64,000 nt of DNA. Origin: Brachypodium distachyon (Eukaryota; Streptophyta; Magnoliopsida; Poales; Poaceae). Position 1 is the first letter of the stretch. Each line of letters begins with the position of its first letter. The stretch spans positions 7,750,001 through 7,814,000 of the forward strand of contig NC_016133.3 in the NCBI RefSeq assembly GCF_000005505.3, read 5' to 3'. The notes under the pieces were generated by a model, which saw only the letters and a program-made list of their open reading frames with translations, was not told where the DNA came from and did not search any database. Positions 22,272 through 34,201 of this stretch are shown piece after piece. Position numbers and translations under genes: made by a program.

Positions 22272-23008
22272 TACTTAGACATAGAAGATGGCCGGATCTG
22301 GCGCCAAAAGCAGCCCCTTCCAGTAGAACATATTGGCTGGCTGTCAGTACACTGGCCTGCACAGCAACTGAAATGGGAAAACAAATCTGGACGCAGGAGA
22401 ACGAGCTGCAATGCAAAGGTAAACTTTGCATATAGGAGACGATCAAAGTACGTGTGAACGATCGTGTTCGCATTTTCTAAAGTCAAAAGTAACATATTCC
22501 AGATATAAATACCTGAACATGACAGGCAATGAAATTGCTCGGTGCATGCCCAACGGTAGATTTCCTGTTATGGTTCAGAATAAAATTGTTCGGTGTGCTC
22601 GCCCAACTGTAGAGTTCTTGTTATGGTTCAGAATGAAATTGTCCAACTGTATATTTCTGCTGTGCCGCTTACCTGATCACAATATATACAACAATTCCCA
22701 TGTGTAAAACGCAAATAAAAATCCCATACATCATATATGGCAGTCTATTTTTTTTCCCAAGATGAAAATTTAAGTTTTAACACACCTCGTGTGTGGCAAA
22801 GAAAATAATAATAATAATGCTAGAAACGAGCTGGTGATGCATGTGGCTTGTAAACATAGATTTTGTTTCCAGTAGCCTTACATGTACACCTGAAAATTTT
22901 CGTGGTTATGTGTGCTATACAGCTCACTCGGATCAACTTTACTTGCGGGCTCGCGGCCGGCTATTTAGTCCTATTGAGACATCCGCTTTATTTATTCTGA
23001 TCCCGATC
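22272..23008. other. Upstream region of the glycine-rich gene
   Basis: No open gene. There is a short local repeat at 22535-22640, where GGTTCAGAATAAAATTGTTCGG and GGTTCAGAATGAAATTGTCC alternate with CCCAACNGTAGA-like text. The last 100 bases are the presumed core promoter. Confidence 0.45.
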
Positions 23009-23016
23009 CTATAAAT
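23009..23016 (+). promoter_or_regulatory. TATA box of the glycine-rich protein gene
   Basis: CTATAAAT lies about 90 bases before the ATG at 23103, a normal plant distance with a short leader. No other good TATA motif is close. Confidence 0.7.
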
Positions 23017-23102
23017 CCACGCACTGCGCGCCGCCGCAGAGCAGTGTCATCAGCAATAGCATACAAGCAAACTGCACGGGCGATCCATCCTCGCAGTTCT
23101 GG

Positions 23103-23753
23103 ATGGCCAATTCTACCTCTCGCCGTCTGGCCATCTCAATTCTACTCCTCTACTGTGTACCACTTCTCCAGCTTGCCCATGCAAGGCTCCTCCTTCCGGA
23201 GGGCGAAAACGCGGCACTCAACGACAGCAAGTCTTTCTCCATCCGAGGCGGCAGCGGCGAGGGCGGGGGCCGGGGCTTCGGCGTGAGCATCGGCCACGGC
23301 GGGCACGACACGTCCATCGGCATCGGCGGCGGGTTAGGAGGCGGAGCTGGCACGACCCGTGGCGGCGGCGCAAGCGCGGGCGGCGGAGCGGGCGCAGGTG
23401 TCGGCGTCGACGTCGGCCGCGGCAGGCTGGACGTGGGGATCGGCGGCGGCGGGGGTGGCGCGGCTGGCGCCGGCGGTGTGCGTGCCGGGGCTGGCGGCGG
23501 AGGGGGTGTTGGGTTTCATGTTGGTCGTGGTGGGGTGAGCGTGAGCACTGGGGGTGGGGGTGGGGGAGGAGGGGGAAGTGGGGGAAGCAGCGAAGGCGGT
23601 GGCAGTGGCGTTGGACGTGCTGGTAATGCAGTGGGCGGTGGAGGAGGGTTTGGGGGCTCTAATGGCGGTGCCGGAAGCGGAGGAGGCAGTGGAGTTGGAT
23701 CGGGTGGTGGAGCTGTGGGCGGCGGCTCCGGTGGCGGTGGCGGCCAAGGTTAA
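23103..23753 (+). CDS. Secreted glycine-rich protein
   Basis: The product has 216 residues. Residues 1-27 form a signal peptide (ISILLLYCVPLLQLAHA with cleavage after Ala). The next part (RLLLPEGENAALNDSKSF) is a short unique region. From about residue 47 nearly the whole chain is glycine-rich, with GGGGG, GGSG and GVSIGHGG/GVDVGRG-type repeats and interspersed VGRG motifs. This is the plan of plant cell-wall glycine-rich structural proteins. It is a single exon, high in GC, with a TATA box upstream, so I take it as a real gene. Exact partner and tissue cannot be told. The opposite-strand open frame is a shadow of the GC-rich repeats. Confidence 0.85.
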   Translation: MANSTSRRLAISILLLYCVPLLQLAHARLLLPEGENAALNDSKSFSIRGGSGEGGGRGFGVSIGHGGHDTSIGIGGGLGGGAGTTRGGGASAGGGAGAGVGVDVGRGRLDVGIGGGGGGAAGAGGVRAGAGGGGGVGFHVGRGGVSVSTGGGGGGGGGSGGSSEGGGSGVGRAGNAVGGGGGFGGSNGGAGSGGGSGVGSGGGAVGGGSGGGGGQG

Positions 23754-23765
23754 TCGAGATTAAAT

Positions 23766-23810
23766 GTTACTCCCTCCTTTTCATTTTCCTAATGAAAGGA
23801 AGTGAGTAAC
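23766..23810. repeat. Short inverted repeat just after the glycine-rich gene
   Basis: Arms of about 20 bases, GTTACTCCCTCCTTTTCATT and AATGAAAGGAAGTGAGTAAC, fold with a five-base loop. It may be the remains of a Stowaway reduced to its ends. It would lie in the 3' untranslated region. Confidence 0.7.
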
Positions 23811-25273
23811 ATTTCGACAAGAATTACTGTCAAAAATAAATGTATCTATTTTTAAAATGCGTCTAAATATATGTATATTTTGACAAGAGTTATGAAACAG
23901 AGAGAATACGTATTACTGTCTACTTGTGCCTCAGATGTAACACACGTGCTTGCATATGCCAAATTTGAAAATATCAAAATGATTTCTCTCTCAAATTATT
24001 AATCCGATTAAGGATCCGTTTTCATGGTTAAATTTGTCTCGACGAGTACCACATTTTACTAAGTTTTGACGGGTTTTTTCAATGCCACCAGTTATCTATC
24101 ATGGTAGCTATATTAGTTGTGAAGGGTTATCACATTAATGATTGATCCATTGATAATATATGGCCAACAATTAAAATGTACTAATTTAGATATTGCATTG
24201 TTATGCAAGCTCAGAATGAGTATTGAAGTGTTTAAACAAGTAAGAAATGTCATCAGATAATGAAATTAAGTGCAATGGTCTAAGTCTTTATATAGGCGTA
24301 TGTGATGCTTAGCAAAATGATAACCAAGTCATAGTAACCTTGTAACCAAGTGATACTAACATGGTAACTACGTGGTCATAATATGGTACACAAGTGTATC
24401 CTAGTAACATATGACAAAAAAATCGTCAAAACATATCAACATGTGATCTAGTTTTGTAGATCACGGCACGATTAGCTAATGGTGAAAATGAATCGCCAAT
24501 TACATGCATGGTTTAGACAATAAAAAAATAAAAAAAATAAACCAAAAGAATCTCGTGAATTTACCATACACTAGCTAAATACCCATGCGTTACTATGGAT
24601 AAAACAAATTAGACTACTCACTGTTAGACTAAAATCACTATTACATTTTAGTGGCGCTGTCTATTTAATTCCAATTTTAGTGACAAACATTATCCTCCAC
24701 ATGCCAGCCTTTTGCAGTAGGTTTAATTTTTGTTTTTCCCCGTTCGACCGAAATATGGCCGGGTTCCGTTGTCGACTGATAACGGAACAAATAGGTTTCA
24801 CTGTTTGCATTGGAAAAAAGAGAAGTTTTCTTTTGACATTAGAAAGAGGTGAGAAGATTTTTTTTACAACAAAAGGATGCTCTGCCGTCACCAATTGGAT
24901 TTTTTAGAAGAGGAAAGATATGTACCACGCCACCGGTTAAGCTACCATGTTCACGTGCGCCTTGCAGTCCGGTCCTAATCTTCTATACTCACGTTGATTT
25001 TACTGAGTAGCAGCCCTCACGACCTGATGTTACTGGATTCTCACGCTGCCACGTCCTCTTTTTTACCAACGCGCATTGTTCGTTCCCCCGACGTCCTGTT
25101 CCCACGATATTCCCATTCACCAGCGCCCATAACTGGGCCGAGTTTTCAGGCCACGAGCAGTCCGCCCATAGTTGGGCAAGCCCACGAGCAGTCTGCCTCG
25201 ATGGGTCGATCTCATCCCGATCCTTCTGGCCTGCGCTGCTTCGTCTTTCCTGCTTGGCTGCCAATTCAGGGTG
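23811..25273. other. AT-rich intergenic region
   Basis: No supported gene. Short repeated phrases like AACCAAGTGATACTAACATGGTAACTA occur near 24320-24410. Degraded Stowaway-like text is present near 23840-23905. Confidence 0.5.
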
Positions 25274-25744
25274 TGCAAAACCGAACCGGAAATCGAAAAC
25301 CGGAAAAAAAATTCCGGTTTTCAGTTTTGGTTCCGGTTCCAAGAAAGCGGATTCGGTTATTTCGGCTAGAAACCGAACGGTTTTGGTTAAACGAAAAAAA
25401 CAGAATCCATATAATGATACGGTGCGCTAGCTAATAGATTTGAAGCATTACCCCAGTGGTCTGTACCTAATATGGGCCTCTGAACAAGCCTCTCTAGTCT
25501 AGAGCAATATCAAAAGCAAATTGGGCCAGCTAGGCACTGAGACAGTTCAATTTTTTTTGTTTAGGAAGGAAACATGTGTATAAAAATTTATGTGTCGCTC
25601 AAAAAATCGCGTCAACTTTGGTTAATTGGGTTATAACCGAAACCGAACCGTATTTTTATACGTAACCGTATTAAACCGAATATACAAACCGTATTAACCG
25701 AAAAACTGTATAAACCGAAACGAAACGAACCGAAAACCGAACGC
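25274..25744. mobile_element. hAT-like MITE rich in AACCG motifs
   Basis: Flanks TCAGGGTG and ACAGGGTG match at 7 of 8. The start TGCAAAACCGAACCGG and the end, inverted, TGCGTTCGGTTTTCGGTTCG have similar composition. Inside are many ACCGAAACCGAACC and GGTTTCGGTT motifs on both arms. The middle (25430-25560) is unrelated sequence. Confidence 0.6.
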
Positions 25745-26349
25745 ACAGGGTGATTGCCAATCCTTCCCGTCCTCTACGCATGACTCGATCCCAGGACTTT
25801 GCCCCACCCTGTGCGCCACCCCCTGCGGCCCTGCAACTGCCTCGCGCCGCCTGCCCTTCCTAAGCGACGGTGCGCTTGCCGTTTCTTCTGCCTGTTCGTC
25901 CGCAACAGCTACTCCGCCACCGCGACCGATCCTCTCCCGGTCACACATGCAGCCACCAATGCTCCAGAAACGGTCCTACGTATCCAAGCATTTATCGACC
26001 ATGATTGCTCTGTAAATGTAGCACCGAGAAACTGCTCGGGTGAACTGAGCCGTCACCTTCTTCATCGTTTAAACCCCTGTCTGTACCACCTGCTCGAGTC
26101 ACCCTCTCTACCACCGGCCGCCTTCTCTCTGGTAGGTGACCTCTCTTGCTCCTTTTGCCCTTTCATTTCTTATCCCGAGCTTATGTTTCTCTCGCCTACA
26201 ACATGTTTGATGTTTTGCCCTCCCAGGATTTTCTTCGGTTCTCCGTGATGCTCGCTCAAATGGAGGTGTCAACTGTCATGCTCCAAATCTGGTGCCTAAT
26301 CTGAATCAGACTCATCGGTTACATCTCTTGCCGAAACCTGAACTTTATT
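25745..26349. other. Intergenic stretch without a supported gene
   Basis: A pyrimidine-rich open frame on the plus strand (25799-26248) lacks domains and has biased composition. I do not call a gene. Confidence 0.45.
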
Positions 26350-26721
26350 ACTCCCTCCGTCTCAAAATAAGTGACGTGAATTTGTATAGATTCTTATACA
26401 AATCCACCAAATTAATAACCGAATCCACCAAATTAAATTCGTTAATCACGCTTAGCCATCAAAATTTGTAATGGTTAATTCAGTTTTGGCTAATCCGGTT
26501 TCGGTTCCGGTTATTAAAATATAAGAAGTCAAGTTTGACCAGATTTATAAAAATGTATCAACATCTAAAATATCAAACAAGCAATCTATAAAATAATTTC
26601 ATGATAGGTTTATTAAACTAATCTAGAGTCATAAATGTTGAATGACTTTGCTATAAACTGCAATTTTTTACAAGTTACTTACAACAGAGCTACTGCCTTT
26701 TAAATTTAAGAACTGAGAGAG
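26350..26721. mobile_element. Stowaway-like element with an internal insertion
   Basis: It starts CTCCCTCCGTCTCAAAATAAG after TA and ends AAATTTAAGAACTGAGAGAG before TA. Typical body text (AAGTCAAGTTTGACCAGATTT) is present. A block with ATAACCGAATCC and, inverted, GGTTCCGGTTATT sits inside (about 26413-26515), probably a nested small element. Confidence 0.6.
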
Positions 26722-27360
26722 TATTTCTGAATTTAAATGGGATAATACTTTATAAATACTTTATCCCTTATCCAGTACAAACTAAGGGTGGGAGAATTGG
26801 AGCCCTATCCCTGCATCCACGTGTCGTTATTCCTTTCATTGGCGTGTCGTGATATCTGCCGTCTGCCGCTGTTCCTTTTCCGGCCAATTTCGTGATCCCG
26901 AGTTCTCGACGCTACCTTCGTATCCTCGTCTAGTCTTCTCTCTACAGGCGCAGGAGTAAGTAGGCAGCTTGTGGCACTCTTCTTGGCAGATCGCAAATAT
27001 GCAGTTCTAATCTTTAGGACTTGACTATTTGGCAACCGTTATGCAGCTAACTCAGGTACCGGACGTTCTCCTAGCGAGCGGGAGCACGCGAGCGAAGCGC
27101 GAGACGGAGCGGAGCGGGATCGAGCGAGCGTGCCAGCGGAGCTGGCCTGGAACTTCGTCCCTCCGCTTGAGTCGGCCCACGTGATCTGCTTGATTCGGCT
27201 CAAGCCCAAAACGCTTTTACCTCTGCTTCTTCCTACCTCCACTGCTACTTGTTGGCTCGTTCTCAAGATACCATCGATGCCCCATGGAAGCCACCTCTTT
27301 CCAAAACAAAAAACCTGGCCGAATTTACCTAGCTAGACAAGAAAAAAACCCTCGTATCTA
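26722..27360. other. Intergenic stretch without a supported gene
   Basis: No recognisable coding sequence. CGAGCGAGC-like low-complexity text lies at 27070-27130. Confidence 0.4.
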
Positions 27361-28190
27361 GCACAAAAAGTTACCACCCTGTATGCTCTAAGGGGAAAAA
27401 TACGCTTATATATAGTCATCCATGTACCTCTTTCTCCTGTCAACATATATTTTGCACATAATTCATGTACTCCACCCTTACCAACACACAATGCAGGGAA
27501 AAACTACATGATACAAAAGTAGCCAACGTACAATGCATGGATTTACCAACACGTAGTGCAAAATAGTTGGCAGCAAACGAAGCGTAAAGTTACCGATCCG
27601 CATAAAGTTACCGAACCCGTGCACAACAAAGAAGTTGCATTCAATGAGATGAGGAGGGAAGAACTACTACTAATACCGAGTACAAAGCTACATGGCCACA
27701 AAAATTACAAGCAAACAATGCATAAACTTATCAACACATGATGCATATAGTTACCAACGCACACAGTGCACAGAAGTTGCATTCGATGAGAAGTGAGAAA
27801 TTACCACCCTAGAGGATACAAACCTGTATGGTACATAAGCTATCAACATACAACGAATGAACTTACGCAAACGGCGTGTATTGTTAGCAACCCCAAATAG
27901 TGCACAAAAGTTGCATTCAATGCGAGGAGAGAGAACTATCACCCCTACAGGTACAAACCTGCATGGCACAAAAGCTACCAACATGTAATGTATGAACTTA
28001 CCAACCCACGACGCATAAAGTTACCAATCCACGGCGCATAAAGTTACCAAGCCACGGCGCATCGATGCCGGGACCCAAACAGTTGGATAACTAAAGTGTT
28101 GCCACGATGATAAGTATAGCCTCAACAACTGGGTAACTACATCTATGTTTCGGTGAGACTCAACATCATCTTGCTTCATCCTTTATTGGG
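27361..28190. repeat. Diffuse repeat region of the GTTACCAAC type
   Basis: Short phrases such as AAAGTTACCAACCCACG, ACACATGATGCATAAAGTTACC and GCACAAAAGTTGCATTCAATG recur many times in diverged form. No coding function. It leads into the clear 119-bp array. Confidence 0.55.
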
Positions 28191-28204
28191 CAAATTAAAT
28201 TCAC

Positions 28205-28830
28205 CAAGATACCGAGGGAAAAGTTACCATCCTGCTGTCTATTGAGTTACCAGCCACTACAGTATAAAAAATCACCACCTTCAATGGCACAAAATCACCA
28301 AGAAACAGAGGGTAAAGTTATCACCTTTCTGTCTATTAAGTTACCACCCTGTCACCTGTTGAGTTACCATCCAATCCAAAGTATAAAAATTCACTGCCCT
28401 AAATGGCACAAAGTCACAAACATACTGAGAGCAAAATTACCGCCCTTCTATCTATTAAGTTAACACCCTGGTACCTATTGAGTTATCATCCGCTCTAAAG
28501 TATAAAAAGTCACCGCCCTAAATGGCACAAATTCACCAATATACAGAGGGCAAAGTTAACATCCTTCTGTATATTAAGTTACCACTTTGCTAGCTATTAA
28601 GTTACCACCCACTCGACAATATAAAAAGTCACCGTCCTAAATGGCATAAAGTCACCAATATACAGAGGGCAAGGTTATCACCCTTCTGTGTATTAAGTTA
28701 CCATCCACTCTAAAGTATAAAAGCCACCTCCCTAAATGGCATAAAGTCACCAATATACATAGGACAAAGTCACCGCCCTTCTGTCTATTAAGTTACACCC
28801 TACTGCCTGTTGAGTTACCATCCACTCTAC
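28205..28830. repeat. 119-bp tandem repeat array
   Basis: Units starting TTACC(A)TCCACTC-like occur at 28247, 28364, 28483, 28602, 28698 and 28815. The periods are 117, 119, 119, 96 and 117. Each has AGTATAAAAAGTCACCGCCCTA, AATGGCACAAAGTCACCAA and CTTCTGTCTATTAAGTTACC blocks. The fourth unit lacks one sub-block. Confidence 0.85.
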
Positions 28831-29339
28831 ATAATGGTTACTCTAAGGATACAACTAGATAACTACATAAGTGTCATGACTCTAACCAATGGAATTGACT
28901 AACTATATTAGTGACATGGTGGTTACCTTTGAGACAAATAGTTGGGTAACTACATCAATGACCAACAGAAATAAGAAGCATTTAACTGGCAATAACAATG
29001 CTAAAAAACTGAAAATGGCATAAGGTTTAAAATTTGTTCTATAGTACACAAAAGATTACAAGATTAACATGTATATAGTATCAAGCATAACATCGAATAC
29101 AAATAGTCAAGTAGGTCATGGTCTTGTGTTGGATTAATACTACAAGAATTAATCCAAACATGGTAGCATGTATGTACAATTCCTATGGATCTAGCAAAAT
29201 AATTAGCATGCCTCTGAGGTAGCATAACTATCAACACCTAGTTCTGGCAAAACAATTTGCATATATCCATGGTAGCATCAATATGAACAGCCGAAGATGA
29301 TAAAGTCCTTGCTAACCCGTGTGGATCAAAGTTAAGAAC
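28831..29339. other. AT-rich intergenic stretch
   Basis: No gene or clear repeat. A few phrases continue the GTTACC theme (TAACTACATAAGTGTCATG). Confidence 0.45.
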
Positions 29340-30060
29340 TCACCAAGCACCGCACCACCTGCCCAACATGGGGAGCAGCAGAGAGAGGAAGCTTCGGCAA
29401 TGAAGATGCTCTCGTGGTGTTTGATGGAGCAGGTGATGACCTTGCTCCAGAGGGGAGGAATTGAAGGCAGCAATAAACGCCGTAGAGGCACTAGACATCC
29501 GGGCAGAGGTGGTTGCCGCCGTTAACACGCACAACCACGGAGCCTACCTGCGATTCCATTGGTTTTGCCGTCCGCGTGCCCCTTGAAGAAGAAGAGAAGC
29601 AGAGCCTGCTCTGCCATCATTGCGTCTGTCCTGGCGTCGTCCTCTGTCTGCAACAGCAGCCTCCGCCCTCGACATGCGGACAACGTCCTCCCTAACGCCG
29701 GCGAGATGCTGCTGCAGGCGGACGTCCTGGCGTCATCGAGCCACGCAGCATCCTCCGCCCTCGATCTATCCATGCGCATGGCGTCCGTACTTGCACCGGC
29801 GAGCCGCACTGCATCCACTACCTGCAGCGGCGGCCTCCGCCCTCAATATCTGCATGCGTGACCACGGAGTAGAAGCCTCCGCCGGGCCTAGGGACGAGGC
29901 AGTTCTTCAGTCCGGCTGGGGACGAGAGAGCAAGATGGAGACAGAGCTCGGTGTGGGACAGAGGTGGAAGAGAGCAGGGGAAAGTGCGTGGATCGGGAAA
30001 TTGTGTAGATACAGCGATGGTCATGCGGCGTTCAGGGTTAACCCAAGTACGGAACGTTCT
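29340..30060. other. GC-rich stretch, possible gene remnant
   Basis: Both strands have open frames of 60-170 codons because the DNA is GC-rich. On the minus strand three neighbouring frames (29818-30024, 29522-29818, 29340-29534) could be pieces of one Ala/Arg/Ser-rich protein. No domain is recognisable. Near-duplicate text (CATCCTCCGCCCTCGA) occurs twice. I do not call a gene. Confidence 0.3.
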
Positions 30061-30528
30061 CCCGATAGATTAATTGTAATCTTTATAGATAATACTAATT
30101 TGAGTCTCGGTTCGAGCCACCACTAATCCACCCATCTTAATTATCTTAGTCCTCCAATTTATGCAACACTAGCTAAGTGACCCGTGTGCTGTTATGGTCT
30201 TCACAAATTATTTATATTCAAAACAATGATATTTAGACTGATGGTTATCCTCAATTGTTTCTTTAAGCAGCACTTGCTAAAATTATTCTGTATGTCTCAT
30301 CCATAGAAGTATTGAAGCACAATAAATATTGTTGAATTAGGCTATGTTCCAAATGACATGCAACCTGTGCAGGCACACGGCTTGACGACTAGTACATTAC
30401 TAGTTTAGAGAACAGGCATTATTCGCAGGTTTAACTTAATACAGTCCAGTGTTAACATATTTAGATTACAACCCAAATACTGCCTGCTTCTAATAAATTA
30501 CTAGTAGCACCGTTGCAGCTAAACTTGC
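30061..30528. other. AT-rich region downstream of the receptor-like gene
   Basis: Nothing recognised. It likely includes the 3' untranslated region of the minus-strand receptor-like gene. Confidence 0.45.
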
Positions 30529-33469
30529 TTAATCTGTGGTGGTTTTCTTCGTCATAGTTGTTGTCCAATTTACAACCACAAGCACATAGAGTTTATCATA
30601 TAGCTCATCAAAGAGTAGGAAATAAGACGTCCTCCATGTTTTCTTGAACAAAAGGGAGCAGAACACCACCCAGAGGCCAACCACAAAACCAATACTTAGT
30701 CCAAAATAGAATGTCATTATCGCTGACCCTTCCTTGCTTACTGAAGAGTGGCTTTGTACTGTACCATTCCTGAGCAGTTCTTCTGAAGAGGTGGGCCGCA
30801 GAGACCAATGTTGCCAATGTACATAGATGCTGGATCAGTTGGGCTGAGTGTATCGAGCTGGTGCCCAGATGGTATTCTCCCTGATAAGTTGTTGTATGAC
30901 AAGTTCAGATAACTTAGTGATGTTAGATTAGATAGACTTGAAGGGATTTCACCATAAAGCTTGTTGTCTGAGAGGTCAAGTGATTCCAATGATTGCATAG
31001 AACCAATTTTCTCTGGGATTTTTCCAGTCAAATGGTTCCTCGACAAATTCATGTTCACTGGACCTGTCTTAGGACCTATGTTGTTGGGGATATCTCCAGT
31101 TAAATGATTGCAGGACAAATCTAGATTCACCATGTAGATGAATTGACCAATGTAATCACGCTTGCCCTTTTGTGACTGCAGATATGCTCACATATGAATT
31201 AGGCCCTAGGCTGTCAGATACTTCTTCAGGGTCACCGTAAGGGCTGTCTTGTAAATACTGAAATGCTGTTTCTGTGGTATAGTACACGCCATACATTCTA
31301 AGCAGGGAATGAGGTATTGTTCCTGAGAAGTTGTTGCGTGCTAGGTCCAAATATTGTAGATGACCAAGTCCTCTGAGCTGCATAGGTATGTATCCAGAAA
31401 ACATGTTGGACCTGAGCCGCAGTATTGCCAGTTGTGCTAATTTCTCTCCAATCCATGCTGGTATGCTTCCAAAAAACTTATTCTGCCCAAGATCAATGAA
31501 AGTTAGTTCTGGGCAATTCTGTAAGAACGAAGGGAATTCGCTGGAGAGGCTATTATTGTCGAGCCTCAGAGTTCGAATTGACATGGGCATTGGCGTATCA
31601 GAGCTAGAATCAGTAACTGGAGACGCCGTACCAGGTGAGCCCATGGTTGATCTTGATGCCATATATTCTGAACATCGTGGGAGCTCACCTGTTATCAAGT
31701 TGTTTGCGATATCAAATAATGTCAAAAGCTTCATTTGGCATATTGATGGTGGGATAACACCGGTGAAATAGTTGTAAAAAAAAATCAGACCATTTACAAG
31801 CATTGGATATTTGACATTCAATGATGGTGAAGGCCCTGACAGAGAGTTCCTCGATAGATCCAGAGTTTGTATTTGCGAAGGTATCTGCTGTACTGAGCCA
31901 GTGAATTGATTTGAGCTTAAGTCTAAGAAATATGCTTCTATTTGTCCAAGAGTAGCTGGTAATGTGCCACTGATGTTATTACTTGAGATATCCAAAAGAT
32001 CAGCCCTTGAGAAAACATCCCAAAACCAATCAGGCATGGTATCAGCTATGCTGGTATTGGACATAAAAAGGGAGGAGTATTCTTCTGCCATTTGAGCCAC
32101 TGAGGGAATCCTGGCCCAAGATGGCATGATTTCAACCCTAATATCTGCAATCTGAATGGAGGAACCCAGTCAGAGTTCCACTTCATGGTAAATGAATTTG
32201 CAGATAAGTGCAACTCCTGTAAATCTGAAAGCTTGGAAAAGAGTTCTTCAGTGATGAGCCCATCCATCTGATTGTAGCATAGGTTTAGGTAAGTCAAATT
32301 AGACAGAGTACCTATCCCAGTGGTCAGAGCTCCTGTAAGCCTGTTGAAACTGAGATCGAGACTGCTCAAGCTAACCATGCGGCTCACCCAGTCTGGCAGG
32401 GAGCCAGTTATGTTATTATGACCCAGGTTCAGTACTTGAAAGTTACTCCATGCACATTTTGGTAATCTCTCAAGGAATTCAGTCATGTCCCCTTCGACAA
32501 AATTCCATTCCAGTTCAAATATTTTCAGATTGCAAAGATTCATCAGTGCACCTGGTACCATTCCTGTTACAGAGTTGCTACTCAGCTGAAGGACTTCAAG
32601 TGAACTCAAGTTTCCCAATTCAGCAGGAAGAGGACCACTGATAAAGTTAAAATCAAGATTGAGATACTTCAGGCTGGTTACACCCGAAACCAAGCTCAAA
32701 GCATCAGATGTTTCAAGGGAATTGAAAGAGAGGTCGAGGATCTTGAGCCTAGTGAGGTTGGAGTAGGGGGCAGAGTGGACTGTGTTATCATCTCTAGGGA
32801 GCCAACATGCAGATAGCCTAAGGACTTCAATAGTCGAAAGCAAGTTTACTGTACCCACCCAACCTGTTACGGTGCTGAGGTTCACATTACTCATATCAAG
32901 ATGTTTGAGCAAAGAGAGCCGTCGTAGCCATGAAAGATCTGCCAAGTACAACTGATTATAACCAGATCCCAGACCGAGATATAGTAACCTCGATAGATTA
33001 CCAAGCTGATGGGGCACTGGGCCAGAACAGTTGAGACCAGAGAGGTTGAGGTACGCAGGTTATGAAAAGACCCTAGGAACTCTGGTAGGCGGCCTCGAGG
33101 CCCCGCAAGAAAGTCGTTTCCACTAAGATCTAGGTGTTGCAGATGCTCTAGGGCTTTCACAGAAGTACTTACCTCACCTATTAGGGAAGTCTGCCATGCA
33201 TGGAGGTCAAGCTTGATGACATGGCCAGTTCTGTTGCTGCACTTGATGCCGATCCATTGGCAGCAGTCCTGCCCTTGCCATGAAGAGAGGAGACTGTCGA
33301 AATCGTCCGTGATGCCTGCTTTGATGGACAGCAAGGCTTCCCTCTCCCTGGAGATGCAGCCTCCTTCATGTCGCCATGTATCAGGTTTGTACGCTGTGAT
33401 TTTGGTGAGCAGGAGAAGGAAGACTGCAAGTGCAAACATGGTGGACTTTGATCTCAAAGCCAACTCCAA
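30529..33469 (-). pseudogene. Leucine-rich-repeat receptor-like protein, four frameshifts
   Basis: Receptor-like proteins (RLPs) sense pathogen or endogenous signals at the plasma membrane and work with partner kinases because they have no kinase of their own. In order: signal peptide ([18 protein letters not shown]), LRR N-cap with the [14 protein letters not shown] motif, a long series of LRRs of the LxxLxxLxLSxNxxxGxxP type, a juxtamembrane LRR block near 30900 ([17 protein letters not shown]), an acidic-poor cap with [14 protein letters not shown], one membrane span (FYFGLSIGFVVGLWVVFCSL) and a short basic tail. The plan resembles the EIX/Ve-type RLPs. The frame changes near 33055, 32075, 31145 and 30740, each apparently by one base. 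Apart from these the length is normal. No intron. Confidence 0.9.
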
Positions 33470-33990
33470 TTATTGGAGACAACCTTTTCTTTCTTCTTGA
33501 GAAAATGCAAAAGCCTCGTTGATTTTTATAGACAGAGTATTTACAAAGCTCAGTTGAGGCCAGGGTTACAATTTAAACTTTCATGACTCTAGTGAACATA
33601 CCAATCGATATGGATGGGTTTGTGGGATGTGTATTGTGGTCTTCATACTGTGTTTCACTACTTTATGTTTTTTTAAGGGTGTTTAACTACTTAAAGGGAT
33701 CGTCATTCAATGTTATCGCTATTAGAGGAGAAAATTGCACGTTTAGTCTACATCGGCTACAACGATAAGTTACAGCTTTTTCGTTTTGGGGGCCACGAGT
33801 CCATGACAGGTTAGTGCATTCTGGCGATTTGACTTTGAGGTTTGCTTCAGCACACCCCCCCAGGAAATTGGACGGTGGAGATTAACACTTGACTTGCCCC
33901 TTCAATTATAAACGGTAGTTTAGTCTATTTGACGATCCCCTGTCGTTTTTCCTCTCCTTTTTCATCCGGTCAATCACCATCTCGTAGGCG
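33470..33990. other. Upstream region of the receptor-like gene
   Basis: Sequence with no open gene. It should hold the minus-strand promoter, but I see no strong TATA box at the expected distance. Confidence 0.4.
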
Positions 33991-33996
33991 TTTCCC

Positions 33997-34149
33997 GTGT
34001 GCACGGGTCGATCCCGGCCCCGTCAGCCTCTGCCTCGCCAAAACGGTCGGCCGGCGCACGGCGAGATCATCCGAGAGCTCCTGAGCGCCCTGGGCGCGCG
34101 CGTCCACGGCGACCGCGGCCAGCACGTCCTCCTCCTCTGCACCGCACGT
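33997..34149 (+). pseudogene. Possible exon fragment of an unknown gene
   Basis: A GC-rich open frame reads GEIIRELLSALGARVHGDRG and then HVLLLCTA. It ends at a good splice donor (CAC then GTGAGC near 34150). It lies just before the copia LTR, and no continuation is visible after the nest. I do not recognise the protein. Confidence 0.3.
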
Positions 34150-34201
34150 GAGCTAGCTACTACCTCCGATTTTAAATTCTTGTCTCAAATTTGCTGAAAT
34201 A

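Noticed and set aside
23334..23747. Minus-strand open frame rich in Ala, Thr and Ser
   Set aside because: It is a shadow of GGN glycine codons of the glycine-rich gene on the plus strand.
25799..26248. Plus-strand open frame of 149 codons as a gene
   Set aside because: It is of pyrimidine-biased composition without domain, signal or splice support.
30095..30130. tRNA-like GGTTCGAGCC text
   Set aside because: It resembles a T-loop box, but no cloverleaf with acceptor and anticodon arms can be formed around it.
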